Below, one piece after another: positions 24,498 through 33,550 of a stretch of DNA of 35,173 nucleotides (the stretch's first letter is position 1; the number at the start of each line of letters is the position of its first letter). This DNA is from Corynebacterium hylobatis (lineage in GTDB: Bacteria; Actinomycetota; Actinomycetes; Mycobacteriales; Mycobacteriaceae). Where the stretch lies: contig NZ_RXHJ01000023.1 of NCBI RefSeq assembly GCF_003955685.1, positions 1-35,173 on the forward strand, written 5' to 3'. Position numbers and translations under genes: made by a program. Below the pieces are notes generated by a model. That model ran no database searches. It was not told where the DNA came from and saw only the letters and a list, made by a program, of their open reading frames with translations.

Positions 24498-25976
24498 ATG
24501 ACCGTCGCCACCGCCGCATACTCCTCCCTCGTCACCGACCAGCTCTACATCGGGGGCTGGCGTGAGGGCACCTCCGGGCGCACCGCCGAGACCGCCAACC
24601 CCTTCAACAACGAGACCATCGCCACCATCCGCCAGGCCTCGAAGGAGGACGTCGACGCGGCTTATGAGCTCGCCGAGAAGTCCCAGGCTGAGTGGGCCGC
24701 ACTCGCCCCGAAGCAGCGGGCCAAGGTCCTCAACAAGGCCGCCGACTGGATTGAGGAGAACCGCGGGGCCGTCGTCGAGCTGATCCGCGCCGAGTCCGGT
24801 TCCACCGCCATCAAGGCCAACATTGAGACGGGCCTGGCGATCGGCTCCCTGCGCGAGGCCGCCACCTTCCCGACCCGTATCACCGGCCAGATCCTGCCCT
24901 CGAACACCCCGGGCAAGGCCAACTACGTCTTCCGTGAGGCCCTGGGCGTGGTGGGTGTGATCAGCCCGTGGAACTTCCCCTTCGCCCTGTCGATGCGTTC
25001 GGTCGCCCCGGCACTCGGCTGCGGTAACGCCGTGGTGCTCAAGCCGGCCTCCGACACCCCGCTGACCGGTGGCCTGCTGCTGGGCAAGATCTTCGAGGCC
25101 GCCGGCCTGCCCGAGGGCGTGCTGGGCATCGTCGTCGGCGCCGGCTCTGAGATCGGTGACCACTTCGTCGAGCACTCCGTCCCGCGCCTGATCTCGTTCA
25201 CCGGTTCCACCCCGGTGGGCAAGGGCGTGGGCCGTGCCGCCGTCGGTGGCGAGCACATGAAGAAGGTCTCCCTTGAGCTCGGCGGCAACGCCCCACTGGT
25301 CATCCTCGACGACGCTGACCTGGAACAGGCCGTGGGTGCGGCCACCCTGGGCAAGTTCCTCCACCAGGGCCAGATCTGCATGGCCGTCAACCGCATCATC
25401 GTCCAGGCACCGCTCTACGATCAGTTCGTCGAGGCCTTCACCGAGCGTGTGAAGACCCTGTCCTACGGCGACCAGCTTGATGACGCCACCGTCGTCGGCC
25501 CCGTCATCAACGACAGCCAGCTGCGCTCGGTCACCGAGAAGATCGAGCGTGCCCGCGCTGAGGGCGCCCGCGAGGTCGTCTCCGGACCGGTCGAAGGCCG
25601 TGTCATCGCCCCGCACGTCTTCGCCGATGTCACCCCGGAGATGGAGCTGTTCCGCGAGGAGATCTTCGGCCCCGTCGTCGGCATCATCAAGGCCGAGGAT
25701 GAGGCGCATGCCCTCGAGCTGGCCAACGACACCGAGTTCGGCCTGTCCTCCGCCGTGTACACCCGTGATCTGACCCGTGGGCTCAACTTCGCCCGCCAGA
25801 TCGAGGCAGGCATGACCCACGTCAACGACATCACCGTCAACGACGAAGCACACGTCATGTTCGGCGGCGAGAAGAACTCCGGCCTGGGCCGTTTCAACGG
25901 TGAGTGGGCCATCGAGGAGTTCACCACCACCCACTGGGTCGGCGTGGCACCAGGCCAGGCACAGTTCCCCTTCTAG
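24498..25976 (+). CDS. Aromatic aldehyde dehydrogenase (benzaldehyde/vanillin type)
   Basis: 492-aa aldehyde dehydrogenase. Catalytic Asn159 (SPWNFP), Glu260 (LELGGN) and Cys294 (HQGQICMAVNR). GQICMA and the C-terminal HVNDITVNDEAHVMFGGEKNSGLGRFNG are typical of benzaldehyde/vanillin dehydrogenases rather than of the CreC type (GQTCYIS). It should turn aryl aldehydes into acids, feeding PobA if the substrate is 4-hydroxybenzaldehyde. Last gene of the AraC-linked plus-strand unit; it converges with pcaD. Confidence 0.92.
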   Translation: MTVATAAYSSLVTDQLYIGGWREGTSGRTAETANPFNNETIATIRQASKEDVDAAYELAEKSQAEWAALAPKQRAKVLNKAADWIEENRGAVVELIRAESGSTAIKANIETGLAIGSLREAATFPTRITGQILPSNTPGKANYVFREALGVVGVISPWNFPFALSMRSVAPALGCGNAVVLKPASDTPLTGGLLLGKIFEAAGLPEGVLGIVVGAGSEIGDHFVEHSVPRLISFTGSTPVGKGVGRAAVGGEHMKKVSLELGGNAPLVILDDADLEQAVGAATLGKFLHQGQICMAVNRIIVQAPLYDQFVEAFTERVKTLSYGDQLDDATVVGPVINDSQLRSVTEKIERARAEGAREVVSGPVEGRVIAPHVFADVTPEMELFREEIFGPVVGIIKAEDEAHALELANDTEFGLSSAVYTRDLTRGLNFARQIEAGMTHVNDITVNDEAHVMFGGEKNSGLGRFNGEWAIEEFTTTHWVGVAPGQAQFPF

Positions 25977-25994
25977 TTCGCTTCTCGACGCCCC

Positions 25995-26029
25995 ACCACC
26001 CCGTTGGCCGCATCCGGCCACGGGGTGGT
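25995..26029 (+). terminator. Hairpin after the aldehyde dehydrogenase gene
   Basis: A 14-bp stem with one bulge (25995-26009 with 26016-26029, ACCACCCCG...CGGGGTGGT) lies 19 nt after the stop codon. No T-run follows, so it is a weak or RNA-stabilising hairpin. Confidence 0.45.
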
Positions 26030-26107
26030 CGCGTCCTGCCAGTGACAACTGCGATCAGGATCTGCAGGCGAGCTGAGCCACCGGATAAACCGCCAGGAAA
26101 AGAAGAA

Positions 26108-26141
26108 GCCGCCGTGGCCCGGAAACCCGGGCCACGGCGGC
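26108..26141 (-). terminator. Rho-independent terminator of pcaR-pcaF-pcaD
   Basis: Perfect 15-bp stem (26108-26122 with 26127-26141), 4-nt loop, followed on the minus strand by TTCTTCTTTTCC. It lies 17 nt beyond the pcaD stop codon. Confidence 0.85.
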
Positions 26142-26157
26142 GTCGTCAAGCAGGGGA

Positions 26158-26925
26158 CTAGTTGAAGAACTCGACCAGTGCCTTGTTGACCTGCTCGGGG
26201 GACTCCACGGTGGGCACGTGCGCACCGGGGGAGACCTCCACGTAGGTGGCCTCACCGGTCACACCGTCAGCGATCGCGTGGAGCGCGGCGGGCGGGGTGG
26301 ACTCGTCCTCGGTGCCGGCCAGCACGAGCACCGGCACGGTGATGTCCTTGAGGCGGTCCTTGAAGTCCCAGGTCGCCAGGGCGTCGGAGCAGGAGGCGTA
26401 GCCGACGCCGCGGGTGGAGGTGACCATGTTCCGGTAGGCGGCGGTGGTGGCCGGCTGCGTGGCGCGGAACTGTTCGGTGAACCACAGGCCGATGACACCG
26501 TCGGCCATGGGCTCCATGCCTTCGGCGCGGGTGAGCACGGAGCGCGGATCCCACTTCTCCGGGCCGCCGAAGTAGGCGGCGGTGCACAGGTAGGCGGCAC
26601 GAGTGACACGCTCGGAGGTGGCGGTCAGGTACTGAGCCAGGGCGCCACCGAGTGACAGGCCGACGACAGCGAACTTGTCGACGCCCAGGGTGTCCAGGGT
26701 CTCCAGCACATCAGCAGCGAGGTGGTCGAAGGTGGTTTCGCCGGGGGTGACGTCCGGGTCGGGGGAGTGGCCGTGGCCGCGGTGGTCGAGTGCGATGACG
26801 CGGTGGGTGGCGGACAGGGCGTCCAGCTGGGGGAGCCACATGTCGGTGGTGGAGGCGATGGAGCCGAGGAAGACGATCGGTTCGCCGCCGTGCTCGGTGC
26901 CGTACTCAACGTGGTGCAGGATCAT
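26158..26925 (-). CDS. pcaD: 3-oxoadipate enol-lactonase
   Basis: Alpha/beta-hydrolase of 255 aa that hydrolyses 3-oxoadipate enol-lactone to 3-oxoadipate. Nucleophile Ser91 (GLSLGG), acid Asp207 (AGTEDESTPP) and base His236 (GAHVP); the oxyanion region is FLGSIASTTDMW. It is separate from PcaC, unlike the PcaL fusion of other actinobacteria. The ATG lies 3 nt after the pcaF stop, so translation is probably coupled. Last gene of the pcaR-F-D unit. Confidence 0.95.
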   Translation of the reverse strand: MILHHVEYGTEHGGEPIVFLGSIASTTDMWLPQLDALSATHRVIALDHRGHGHSPDPDVTPGETTFDHLAADVLETLDTLGVDKFAVVGLSLGGALAQYLTATSERVTRAAYLCTAAYFGGPEKWDPRSVLTRAEGMEPMADGVIGLWFTEQFRATQPATTAAYRNMVTSTRGVGYASCSDALATWDFKDRLKDITVPVLVLAGTEDESTPPAALHAIADGVTGEATYVEVSPGAHVPTVESPEQVNKALVEFFN

Positions 26926-26928
26926 GGA

Positions 26929-28155
26929 CTAGTTGCCTTCCTTCTCGACGATGGCAGCCAGGCCCTGGCCGCCGCCGATGCACATGGTGACCAGTGCAGT
27001 CCTGGCGTCGCTGCGCTGCAGCTGGTGGGCGGCGGTGACGAGCATGCGGGCGCCGGTCGCGCCGACCGGGTGGCCCATGGAGATGCCGGAGCCCAGCGGG
27101 TTGAGGCGCGGGTCCTCCTTGTCGATGCCCCACTCGGAGAGCACGGACAGTGCCTGGGCGGCGAAGGCCTCGTTGAGCTCGATGAGGTCAATGTCGTCGA
27201 GGGTCATGCCCAGGCGGTCGAGAACCTTCTTCGTGGCCGGGACGGGACCGATGCCCATGGTCTCCGGGGCGACACCGGCGACGGCCCAGCCCTTGAGGGT
27301 GACTGCCGGGGTCAGGCCCAGCTCCTCAGCCTTGGCGCGGGTGGTCACGATCATGGCGGCGGCGCCGTCGTTCTGTCCGGAGGCGTTGCCGGCGGTGACG
27401 GTGGCGTCGGCGTCCTGGCGGCCCATGATCGGGCGCAGTTTGGCCAGCTTCTCCAGGCTGGAGTCGGCGCGCGGGTGCTCGTCGGTGTCGATGATCAGCG
27501 GATCGCCCTTGCGCTGCGGGACGGCGACGGGGACGATCTCCTCGGCGAAGATGCCGGCCTGCTGCGCGGCGATGGCGCGGGCGTGGGAGGTCACGGACAT
27601 CTCGTCCTGGGCCTCACGGGGGATGGAGTACTGCTCGCGGAGGTTCTCGGCCGTCTCGATCATGCCGCCCGGGATCGGGTGGTTCTTGCCGCCGGCGGTC
27701 TCGCGGGCCTCGGCCAGGCGGTCACGGAAGACCATGTTGCCGCCCTTCTTGCCCCAGCGGACGTCGGCGTCGACGGTGTACTCGGTGCGTGACATGGACT
27801 CGGCACCGCCGGCGATGATCAGGTCGGCGGCACCGGTGGCCACGTGCGCGGCTGCGGTGACCACGGCCTGCAGACCGGAGCCGCAGCGGCGGTCGAGCTG
27901 CATGCCGGGCACGGACTCGCCCAGGCCGGCGTCGAGTGCGACGACGCGGCCGAGGGCCGGGGCGGCACCGTTGGGGGCGGCCTGGCCGAGGATGAGGTCG
28001 TCGACCTGCTCCGGCTTCAGGCCGGTGCGCTCGACGATGGCGCGCACGACGGTGGCGGCCAGCTCCTGGACAGGGACGTTCGTGAACTGTCCGCCGTAGC
28101 CGCCGACGGCGGTGCGCAGCGGGGAGCAGAGGACGATGTCGGTGGGGTTGGTCAT
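26929..28155 (-). CDS. pcaF: 3-oxoadipyl-CoA thiolase
   Basis: 408-aa thiolase that cleaves 3-oxoadipyl-CoA to succinyl-CoA and acetyl-CoA, the final step of the pathway. Active-site Cys91 (LDRRCGSGLQA), His362 (SGISMGHPVGATGAR) and Cys392 (VTMCIGGGQG) are all present. Other acetyl-CoA acetyltransferases share these motifs; the context between pcaR and pcaD makes PcaF the clear choice. AAGGAA precedes the ATG, and the gap to pcaR is 25 nt. Confidence 0.95.
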   Translation of the reverse strand: MTNPTDIVLCSPLRTAVGGYGGQFTNVPVQELAATVVRAIVERTGLKPEQVDDLILGQAAPNGAAPALGRVVALDAGLGESVPGMQLDRRCGSGLQAVVTAAAHVATGAADLIIAGGAESMSRTEYTVDADVRWGKKGGNMVFRDRLAEARETAGGKNHPIPGGMIETAENLREQYSIPREAQDEMSVTSHARAIAAQQAGIFAEEIVPVAVPQRKGDPLIIDTDEHPRADSSLEKLAKLRPIMGRQDADATVTAGNASGQNDGAAAMIVTTRAKAEELGLTPAVTLKGWAVAGVAPETMGIGPVPATKKVLDRLGMTLDDIDLIELNEAFAAQALSVLSEWGIDKEDPRLNPLGSGISMGHPVGATGARMLVTAAHQLQRSDARTALVTMCIGGGQGLAAIVEKEGN

Positions 28156-28180
28156 CGTGGTTCCTTAATCTAGGTTTCAG

Positions 28181-28957
28181 TCAGAAGAGTTCAGTGGCCG
28201 CCAGGTCGGCGGAGATGAGTTCGGCGGTGTTGAGCAGCGCCGGGAGGATGCCGTTGTGGAGGTCATCCAGGTTGTGCACCACCGTCTGGGTGGAGACGTT
28301 GACCGCGGCCACCACCCTGCCAGAAGGCGAGTGGACGGGGGCCGCCAACGACCGCAGACCGGGCTCGAGTTCCTGGTCGACGACCGCGAAGCCCTGCTCC
28401 CGGACGCGCCCGAGTTCGGCACGCAGGGTGTCGACGTCGACGATCGTGGAGGGCGTGAAGGCCCGGAAATCGGTGGTGGCCAGGTAGTTGTCGAGTTCCT
28501 CGGCGGGCAGGCCCGCGAGGATGACCCGGCCCATGGAGGTGGCGTAGGCCGGGAAGCGGGTGCCGATGGTGATGGACACCGTCATGATGCGGCGCACCGG
28601 GACGCGGTTGACGTAGACGACGTCCGCCCCGTCGAGGACGGACAGGGAGCTGGATTCGCCGATGCGGCGGGAGAGTTCCTCGAGGCGGGGCTGCGCGATG
28701 GCGGGCAGGCCCAGGCCGGACATGTAGCTGTAGCCGAGCTCCAGGACCCGCGGGGTCAGCCAGAACTCGGTGCCGTCGGTGGCGGCGTAGCCGATGGTGA
28801 CCAGTGTGTGGAGGAAGCGTCGGGCGGTGGCGCGCGCCAGGCCGGTGGCCTCGGCCACCTGGGCGAGTGTCTGGCGGGGGCGGTCCGCGTTGAAGGTGCG
28901 GATGACCGACAGTCCACGTACCAGTGACTGGACGTTCGGTGTTTCAGAGGTGGCCAC
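28181..28957 (-). CDS. pcaR: IclR-family regulator PcaR
   Basis: 258-aa IclR-type regulator. N-terminal winged HTH (about 8-65, VQSLVRGLSVIRTFNADRPR then LAQVAEATGLARATARRFLHTL) and effector domain (GTRFPAYATSMGRVILAGL, VVDQELEPGLRSLAAPVHS). The start is GTG 28957, preceded by AAAGGAG. Divergent from pcaIJ and first gene of its own operon with pcaF and pcaD. In C. glutamicum the gene at this place is the IclR-type pcaR. The 70-nt divergent gap holds repeats that may be its operators. Confidence 0.92.
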   Translation of the reverse strand: MATSETPNVQSLVRGLSVIRTFNADRPRQTLAQVAEATGLARATARRFLHTLVTIGYAATDGTEFWLTPRVLELGYSYMSGLGLPAIAQPRLEELSRRIGESSSLSVLDGADVVYVNRVPVRRIMTVSITIGTRFPAYATSMGRVILAGLPAEELDNYLATTDFRAFTPSTIVDVDTLRAELGRVREQGFAVVDQELEPGLRSLAAPVHSPSGRVVAAVNVSTQTVVHNLDDLHNGILPALLNTAELISADLAATELF

Positions 28958-28972
28958 GTTCAACTCCTTTCT

Positions 28973-29026
28973 GGTTCGCGATGTGAACCCTTGTGCAGTC
29001 TGTGAACGCCAGTGTACAGTCTGAGA
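28973..29026 (+). promoter_or_regulatory. pcaR/pcaI divergent promoter with repeats; leaderless pcaI promoter
   Basis: TTGTGC (28991-28996), an 18-nt spacer and TACAGT (29015-29020) form a plausible promoter whose start point would fall on the A of the pcaI ATG at 29028; no ribosome binding site precedes that ATG, so the mRNA is probably leaderless. Candidate operators are GGTTC-N7-GAACC (28973-28989) and a direct repeat CAGTCTGTGA / CAGTCTGAGA (28996-29005, 29017-29026) with 21-bp period, overlapping the promoter. Confidence 0.55.
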
Positions 29027-29027
29027 C

Positions 29028-29771
29028 ATGCTTGACAAGACGCTTCCCACAACTGATGCGGCTGTGGCCGATATCCACGACGGTGCGTCCATCGCCGTCG
29101 GTGGATTCGGCCTGGTCGGCATCCCCGCCCGCCTCATCGACGCCCTCCGCGAGCAGGGCGCGACTGACCTGACGATCATCTCCAACAACCTCGGCACCGA
29201 CGGCTTCGGCCTCGGCCTGCTGCTGGCCGACAAGCGGATCTCCAAGTCCATCGGTTCCTACCTGGGTTCCAACAAGGAGTACGCCCGCCAGTATCTCTCC
29301 GGTGAGCTCACCGTGGAGTTCACCCCGCAGGGCACCCTCGCCGAGCGCATGCGCGCCGGCGGCGCCGGCATCCCGGCCTTCTACACCACCGCCGGTGTGG
29401 GCACCCAGGTCGCTGAGGGCGGTCTGCCCCAGCGCTACAACACCGACGGCACCGTCGCCGTGGTCTCCGAGCCGAAGGAGACCCGCGAGTTCAACGGTCA
29501 GGTCTACGTGCTCGAGGAGTCCATCCGCGCGGACTTCGCGCTGGTCCATGCCCACAAGGGGGACCGCTTCGGCAACCTGGTCTTCAACAGGACCGCCCAG
29601 AACTTCAACCCGGATGCCGCGATGAGCGGCAAGGTGACCATCGCCCAGGTCGAGCACCTCGTCGACGTCATCGACCCCAGCGAGGTCGACCTGCCGGGCA
29701 TCTATGTCAACCGCGTGGTCGAGGTCGGCCCGCAGGAGACCGGTATCGAGAACAGGACGGTGACCCAGTAA
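29028..29771 (+). CDS. pcaI: 3-oxoadipate CoA-transferase subunit A
   Basis: 247-aa alpha subunit of the class I CoA-transferase that activates 3-oxoadipate with succinyl-CoA. Conserved [28 protein letters not shown] at the N-terminus, [22 protein letters not shown] in the middle and [17 protein letters not shown] later. Succinyl-CoA:acetoacetate transferases (ScoA) look alike; the position in the pca locus decides. No ribosome binding site is seen and a -10 element sits 7 nt before the ATG. The stop shares one base with the pcaJ start. Confidence 0.93.
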   Translation: MLDKTLPTTDAAVADIHDGASIAVGGFGLVGIPARLIDALREQGATDLTIISNNLGTDGFGLGLLLADKRISKSIGSYLGSNKEYARQYLSGELTVEFTPQGTLAERMRAGGAGIPAFYTTAGVGTQVAEGGLPQRYNTDGTVAVVSEPKETREFNGQVYVLEESIRADFALVHAHKGDRFGNLVFNRTAQNFNPDAAMSGKVTIAQVEHLVDVIDPSEVDLPGIYVNRVVEVGPQETGIENRTVTQ

Positions 29772-30418
29772 TGACCTGGACCAAGGAACAGATGGCCGCA
29801 CGCGTGGCCGGCGAGCTCGAGAACGGCCAGTACGTCAACCTCGGCATCGGCATGCCCACCCTCATCCCGGGCTACCTGCCCGAGGGCCTTGAGGTGGTGC
29901 TGCACTCCGAGAACGGCATCCTCGGCGTCGGACCGTACCCGACCGAGGATGAGCTCGACCCCGAGCTGATCAACGCCGGCAAGGAGACCATCACCATCAC
30001 CGAGGGTGGCTCCTACTTCTCCTCCTCCGCCTCCTTCGCCATGATCCGCTCCCGCTCCGTGGACGTTGCCGTCCTCGGCGCCATGGAGGTCTCCCAGTAC
30101 GGGGACCTGGCCAACTGGATGATCCCGGGCAAGATGGTCAAGGGCATGGGCGGCGCGATGGACCTCGTCCACGGCGCCCAGAAGATCATCCTCATGATGG
30201 ATCACGTGACCAAGAAGGGCACCTCGAAGGTCCTGAGCGAGTGTGCGCTGCCGCTGACCGGCGCGAAGTGTGTCGACCTGATCGTCACCAACTACGCCGT
30301 CTTCGACGTTGACCCGCAGGAGGGCCTGACCCTGCTGCAGGTCGCCGAGGGCGAGACCGTGGAGTCTGTCCACGCGGTCACCGATGCCCCCTTCAAGGTG
30401 GCCGAGGGCGTGGCTTAA
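29771..30418 (+). CDS. pcaJ: 3-oxoadipate CoA-transferase subunit B
   Basis: 215-aa beta subunit. Catalytic Glu is in the class I motif [10 protein letters not shown] (about residue 49), and [13 protein letters not shown] precedes it. [19 protein letters not shown] is the usual dimer/CoA region. Start overlaps the pcaI stop by one base (TAATG). Followed by about 200 nt of GC-rich spacer before clpX. Confidence 0.94.
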   Translation: MTWTKEQMAARVAGELENGQYVNLGIGMPTLIPGYLPEGLEVVLHSENGILGVGPYPTEDELDPELINAGKETITITEGGSYFSSSASFAMIRSRSVDVAVLGAMEVSQYGDLANWMIPGKMVKGMGGAMDLVHGAQKIILMMDHVTKKGTSKVLSECALPLTGAKCVDLIVTNYAVFDVDPQEGLTLLQVAEGETVESVHAVTDAPFKVAEGVA

Positions 30419-30616
30419 AACCCCCGCTTATCGACGCCCGCCCCCGCCCCCGCACCCGCGGCCGGCGGGGTTGTGCGTCTGCGGGTGGGAACAAAACCAT
30501 GGCCCGGCCGTTATGGGAGGGGAGAGCCGCCGGGGTCTCCCCCGGTTTGACCCCTCCTACTAGAGTGAAGGGACATCCCGTCCCCACAGTCGAGCGAAGC
30601 GAGATAGATACCCCTC
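30419..30616 (+). promoter_or_regulatory. pcaJ-clpX spacer with probable clpX promoter
   Basis: The first part is C/G-rich and contains an imperfect hairpin (CGCACCCGC...GTTGTGCG, about 30450-30476) that could weaken read-through from pcaJ but lacks a T-run. TAGAGT at 30561-30566 is a plausible -10 for clpX. The clpX ATG has no strong ribosome binding site. Confidence 0.35.
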
Positions 30617-31909
30617 ATGGCACGCATGCAAGAAAGCGCCGACCTGCTGAAATGCTCCTTCTGCGGGAAGAGTCAGAAGCAGGTGAAGAAGCTCATCGCC
30701 GGTGGCGGCGTGTACATCTGCGACGAATGCATCGAGCTGTGCAACGAGATCATCGAGGAGGAGCTCGGCGCCGCCCAGGCCGCCGAACAGAAGGAGGACA
30801 AGCTCCCCCGCCCCTCGGAGATCTCGGCCTTCCTGGACAAGTACGTCATCGGTCAGGACAAGGCCAAGCGCATCCTCGCCGTCGCCGTGTACAACCACTA
30901 CAAGCGCATCCGGACGGAGGAACTCGCGACCGCCGCGGCCGGTACCCGCCGGGGCCGGAAGTCGGAGGACATCGAGATCGCCAAGTCGAACATCCTGCTC
31001 CTCGGACCCACCGGTTCCGGTAAGACCTACCTCGCCCAGACCCTGGCACGCATGCTGGACGTCCCCTTCGCCATCGCCGACGCCACCTCCCTGACCGAGG
31101 CCGGCTACGTCGGCGAGGACGTGGAGAACATCCTGCTCAAGCTGCTGCAGGCCGCCGATTTCGACGTCCAGCGTGCCCAGCGCGGCATCATCTACGTCGA
31201 CGAGGTGGACAAGATCTCGCGGAAGTCCGACAACCCGTCGATCACCCGCGATGTCTCCGGCGAGGGCGTGCAGCAGGCCCTGCTGAAGATCCTGGAGGGC
31301 ACGACCGCCTCCATCCCGCCGCAGGGCGGGCGCAAGCACCCCAACCAGGAGTTCATCCAGCTGGACACCTCGAACATCCTGTTCATCGTCGCGGGTGCCT
31401 TCGCCGGCCTGGAGAAGGTCATCCAGGAACGCGTGGGCAAGAAGGGCCTGGGCTTCGGTGCCGAGATCGAGACGGCCTCCGAGCGGGAGAAGAGGGACCT
31501 CTTCGACCAGGTCCGCCCCGAGGACCTGGTGAAGTTCGGCCTCATCCCTGAGTTCATCGGCCGTCTGCCCATCGTGGCCACCGTGGACAACCTGGACCAG
31601 GAATCCCTGGTCAAGGTACTCACCGAACCCCGGAACTCCCTGGTCAAGCAGTACCAGCGGCTCTTTGAGATGGACGACGCCCAACTCACCTTCACCCCGG
31701 ACTCCCTCGAGGTCATCGCCGACAAAGCGCTGGAGCGGGGAACCGGTGCCCGTGGCCTGCGCGCCATCCTGGAGGAGCTGCTCGTTCCGGTGATGTACGA
31801 CCTCCCCGACCGCGATGACGTCGCCGAGGTCATCATCACAGCCGAGGTCGTCCGCGGTGAGGATGAGCCGGAGCTGGTGCTCGGCCGGGAGGAAAAGGAG
31901 ACCGCCTAG
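30617..31909 (+). CDS. clpX: ATP-dependent Clp protease ATP-binding subunit ClpX
   Basis: 430-aa AAA+ unfoldase that feeds substrates to ClpP. N-terminal zinc-binding domain with Cys13, Cys16, Cys35 and Cys38; Walker A GPTGSGKT at 130-137; pore loop GYVG at 163-166; Walker [10 protein letters not shown] at 191-199; sensor-2 [10 protein letters not shown] near the C-terminus. A core housekeeping gene; clpP is not in the window. In C. glutamicum clpX also borders the pca cluster, so it marks a conserved edge of the locus. Confidence 0.98.
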   Translation: MARMQESADLLKCSFCGKSQKQVKKLIAGGGVYICDECIELCNEIIEEELGAAQAAEQKEDKLPRPSEISAFLDKYVIGQDKAKRILAVAVYNHYKRIRTEELATAAAGTRRGRKSEDIEIAKSNILLLGPTGSGKTYLAQTLARMLDVPFAIADATSLTEAGYVGEDVENILLKLLQAADFDVQRAQRGIIYVDEVDKISRKSDNPSITRDVSGEGVQQALLKILEGTTASIPPQGGRKHPNQEFIQLDTSNILFIVAGAFAGLEKVIQERVGKKGLGFGAEIETASEREKRDLFDQVRPEDLVKFGLIPEFIGRLPIVATVDNLDQESLVKVLTEPRNSLVKQYQRLFEMDDAQLTFTPDSLEVIADKALERGTGARGLRAILEELLVPVMYDLPDRDDVAEVIITAEVVRGEDEPELVLGREEKETA

Positions 31910-31927
31910 AGTTTCCACCCGGGAGCC

Positions 31928-31962
31928 GCAAACCCCGCGAGGAATTTCCTCACGGGGTTTGC
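31928..31962. terminator. Hairpin between convergent clpX and the TauE/SafE gene
   Basis: GCAAACCCCG-C-GAGGA-ATT-TCCTC-A-CGGGGTTTGC: a 15-bp stem with one internal mismatch. It lies 18 nt after the clpX stop and 25 nt after the stop of the converging gene. T-runs are poor on both sides, but the position suggests a shared terminator. Confidence 0.7.
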
Positions 31963-31987
31963 TTCGCTACAGGCCAGGGGTTCGTCC

Positions 31988-32842
31988 TCAGGCATTCGTC
32001 CGGCGGCGGGTGCGGATGAGGAACCGGGAAACGAGGTATCCCACCGCAGGCAGCGCGGCAGCGCCGGCGACGGCCGCTCCCCAGGGGTGGGGGAGTTCCT
32101 GTGACAGGACGAAAACACCCATCACCAGGACGAACACGCCGAAGCCCTTGCGCAGCGCCTGCTCCGGGACCACCGAGGTGAGCCGCGCGCCGATGAGCGC
32201 GCCGACCAGGGCGGCGGCGGTGACGGACAGGACCAGCGGCCAGTCCAGGCTGACGGAGGTCAGGTAGCCGGCCAGCCCCGCGAAGGACTTCATGGAGATG
32301 ACCAGCAGAGAGGTGCCCACCGCGACCGGCATGGCCAGCCCGCCGAGCAGCGCCAGGGCGGGGACCACGAGGAAACCGCCGCCGGCGCCGACCAGGCCGG
32401 TGACCAGGCCCACGACCAGGCCCTCGAGGATGATCTTGCCCAGGGGGAGCGACTTCTTCTCTCCCGTGCCGGACGCTTTCTTCCGGCCGCGGAGCATGGC
32501 CCCGGCGGTGGCGATCATCATCAGGGCGAACGCGATCATGAGGACCACTCCCGGGATGAATCCGCCGGCCAGGCCACCGAGGAAGGCTCCGGCCATGCTG
32601 GCCGCGCCGAAGATCAGTCCGGTGCGCCACTGCACGTTGCCCTTGCGCGCGTGGGCGAAGGTGCTCACCACGGAGGTGGTGCCCACGACGAACAGCGAGG
32701 CTGCGATGGCTTCCTTCGGGTCCATCCCCGCGACGTAGGTCAGCAGGGGGACGGTGAGGATGGAGCCGCCGCCGCCGAGCAGCCCGAGGCTGAGCCCGAC
32801 CACGATAGCGAGCAGGACGACCACGATGAGAGTGATGCTCAT
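31988..32842 (-). CDS. TauE/SafE-family sulfite/sulfonate permease
   Basis: 284-aa membrane protein with about eight TM segments and the two internally repeated TauE signatures: GLSLGLLGGGGSILTVPLL near the N-terminus and GLVTGLVGAGGGFLVVPAL in the second half. The start is ATG 32842 with AGGAAA upstream; the frame is open further upstream but reads over the end of the rhodanese gene. Last gene of a three-gene sulfur unit. In similar operons of the cst type a TauE protein is thought to export sulfite or related sulfur oxyanions made by the persulfide dioxygenase (inferred here). Confidence 0.88.
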   Translation of the reverse strand: MSITLIVVVLLAIVVGLSLGLLGGGGSILTVPLLTYVAGMDPKEAIAASLFVVGTTSVVSTFAHARKGNVQWRTGLIFGAASMAGAFLGGLAGGFIPGVVLMIAFALMMIATAGAMLRGRKKASGTGEKKSLPLGKIILEGLVVGLVTGLVGAGGGFLVVPALALLGGLAMPVAVGTSLLVISMKSFAGLAGYLTSVSLDWPLVLSVTAAALVGALIGARLTSVVPEQALRKGFGVFVLVMGVFVLSQELPHPWGAAVAGAAALPAVGYLVSRFLIRTRRRTNA

Positions 32843-32889
32843 GATTTCCTGTCTTCGAGACTTGGGGCCGAGATCAGCCCGCTGGGTGG

Positions 32890-33498
32890 TTAGGGGAGGG
32901 TGACGTTGCCGGTGGCGACCGGGATGTCCCGGACGGTGGACGCCAGGGTCGGGGTCACCGAGGCCTGGTTCCACGGCATCTTCGACAGAGCGGAGGCCAT
33001 GGCGCAGGAGTCGCTGAGCGCGGACCAGGTCAGGCCGGCACCGACGGCGGCCGAGAGGTAACCGACGGGGCGGGAGACCACGCGGGAGCCGACGAAACCG
33101 GCGAGCACCAGCGAACCTGCGACCATGCGGACCTGGCGGTCCATGTCCCAGCGCCGCTTGCCGCGCACGACGTCGCCGCCTGCGTCCGCGAAGGCGGCGG
33201 TGCCGCCGGCCAGCACGCTGGCGGTCTCCAGGCCCGCGGAGGCGAGACGCTCGCGCGCCTCTTCGGCGCGGATGCCGGACTGGCAGACCAGGACCACGCC
33301 GTCCTCGAAGCGGGAGGCGAATTCCGAGGTGTGCTCGGCGAGCATGGACAGCGGGACGTTGTAGGCGCCGCGGATGTGCATGGACTCGAACTCGGCGGGG
33401 GTGCGGACGTCGATGATGATCGGCTGCTCGCCGTTGGCCAGGTGTGCCTTGAGATCCTCTGCTTCGAGGGAGGTGATCGTGGTGGTGGGGGCCGTCAT
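32890..33498 (-). CDS. Rhodanese with C-terminal membrane segment (DUF2892-like)
   Basis: 202-aa protein. Rhodanese domain at about 8-110 with persulfide Cys72 in VCQSGIR and the DVRTPAEF motif. The C-terminal part (about 120-165) has two hydrophobic helices (MVAGSLVLAGFVGSRVV, VGYLSAAVGAGLTWSALS) resembling the DUF2892 tail of YgaP-type membrane rhodaneses. Probably handles persulfide sulfur at the inner face of the membrane. The start is ATG 33498. It lies 52 nt after the dioxygenase gene and 47 nt before the permease gene. Confidence 0.88.
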   Translation of the reverse strand: MTAPTTTITSLEAEDLKAHLANGEQPIIIDVRTPAEFESMHIRGAYNVPLSMLAEHTSEFASRFEDGVVLVCQSGIRAEEARERLASAGLETASVLAGGTAAFADAGGDVVRGKRRWDMDRQVRMVAGSLVLAGFVGSRVVSRPVGYLSAAVGAGLTWSALSDSCAMASALSKMPWNQASVTPTLASTVRDIPVATGNVTLP

Positions 33499-33550
33499 GG
33501 GTGGTGAATTCCTGTCTGTGGGAGGGGTCTGCTGGAGGTGCAGGCGGTGG

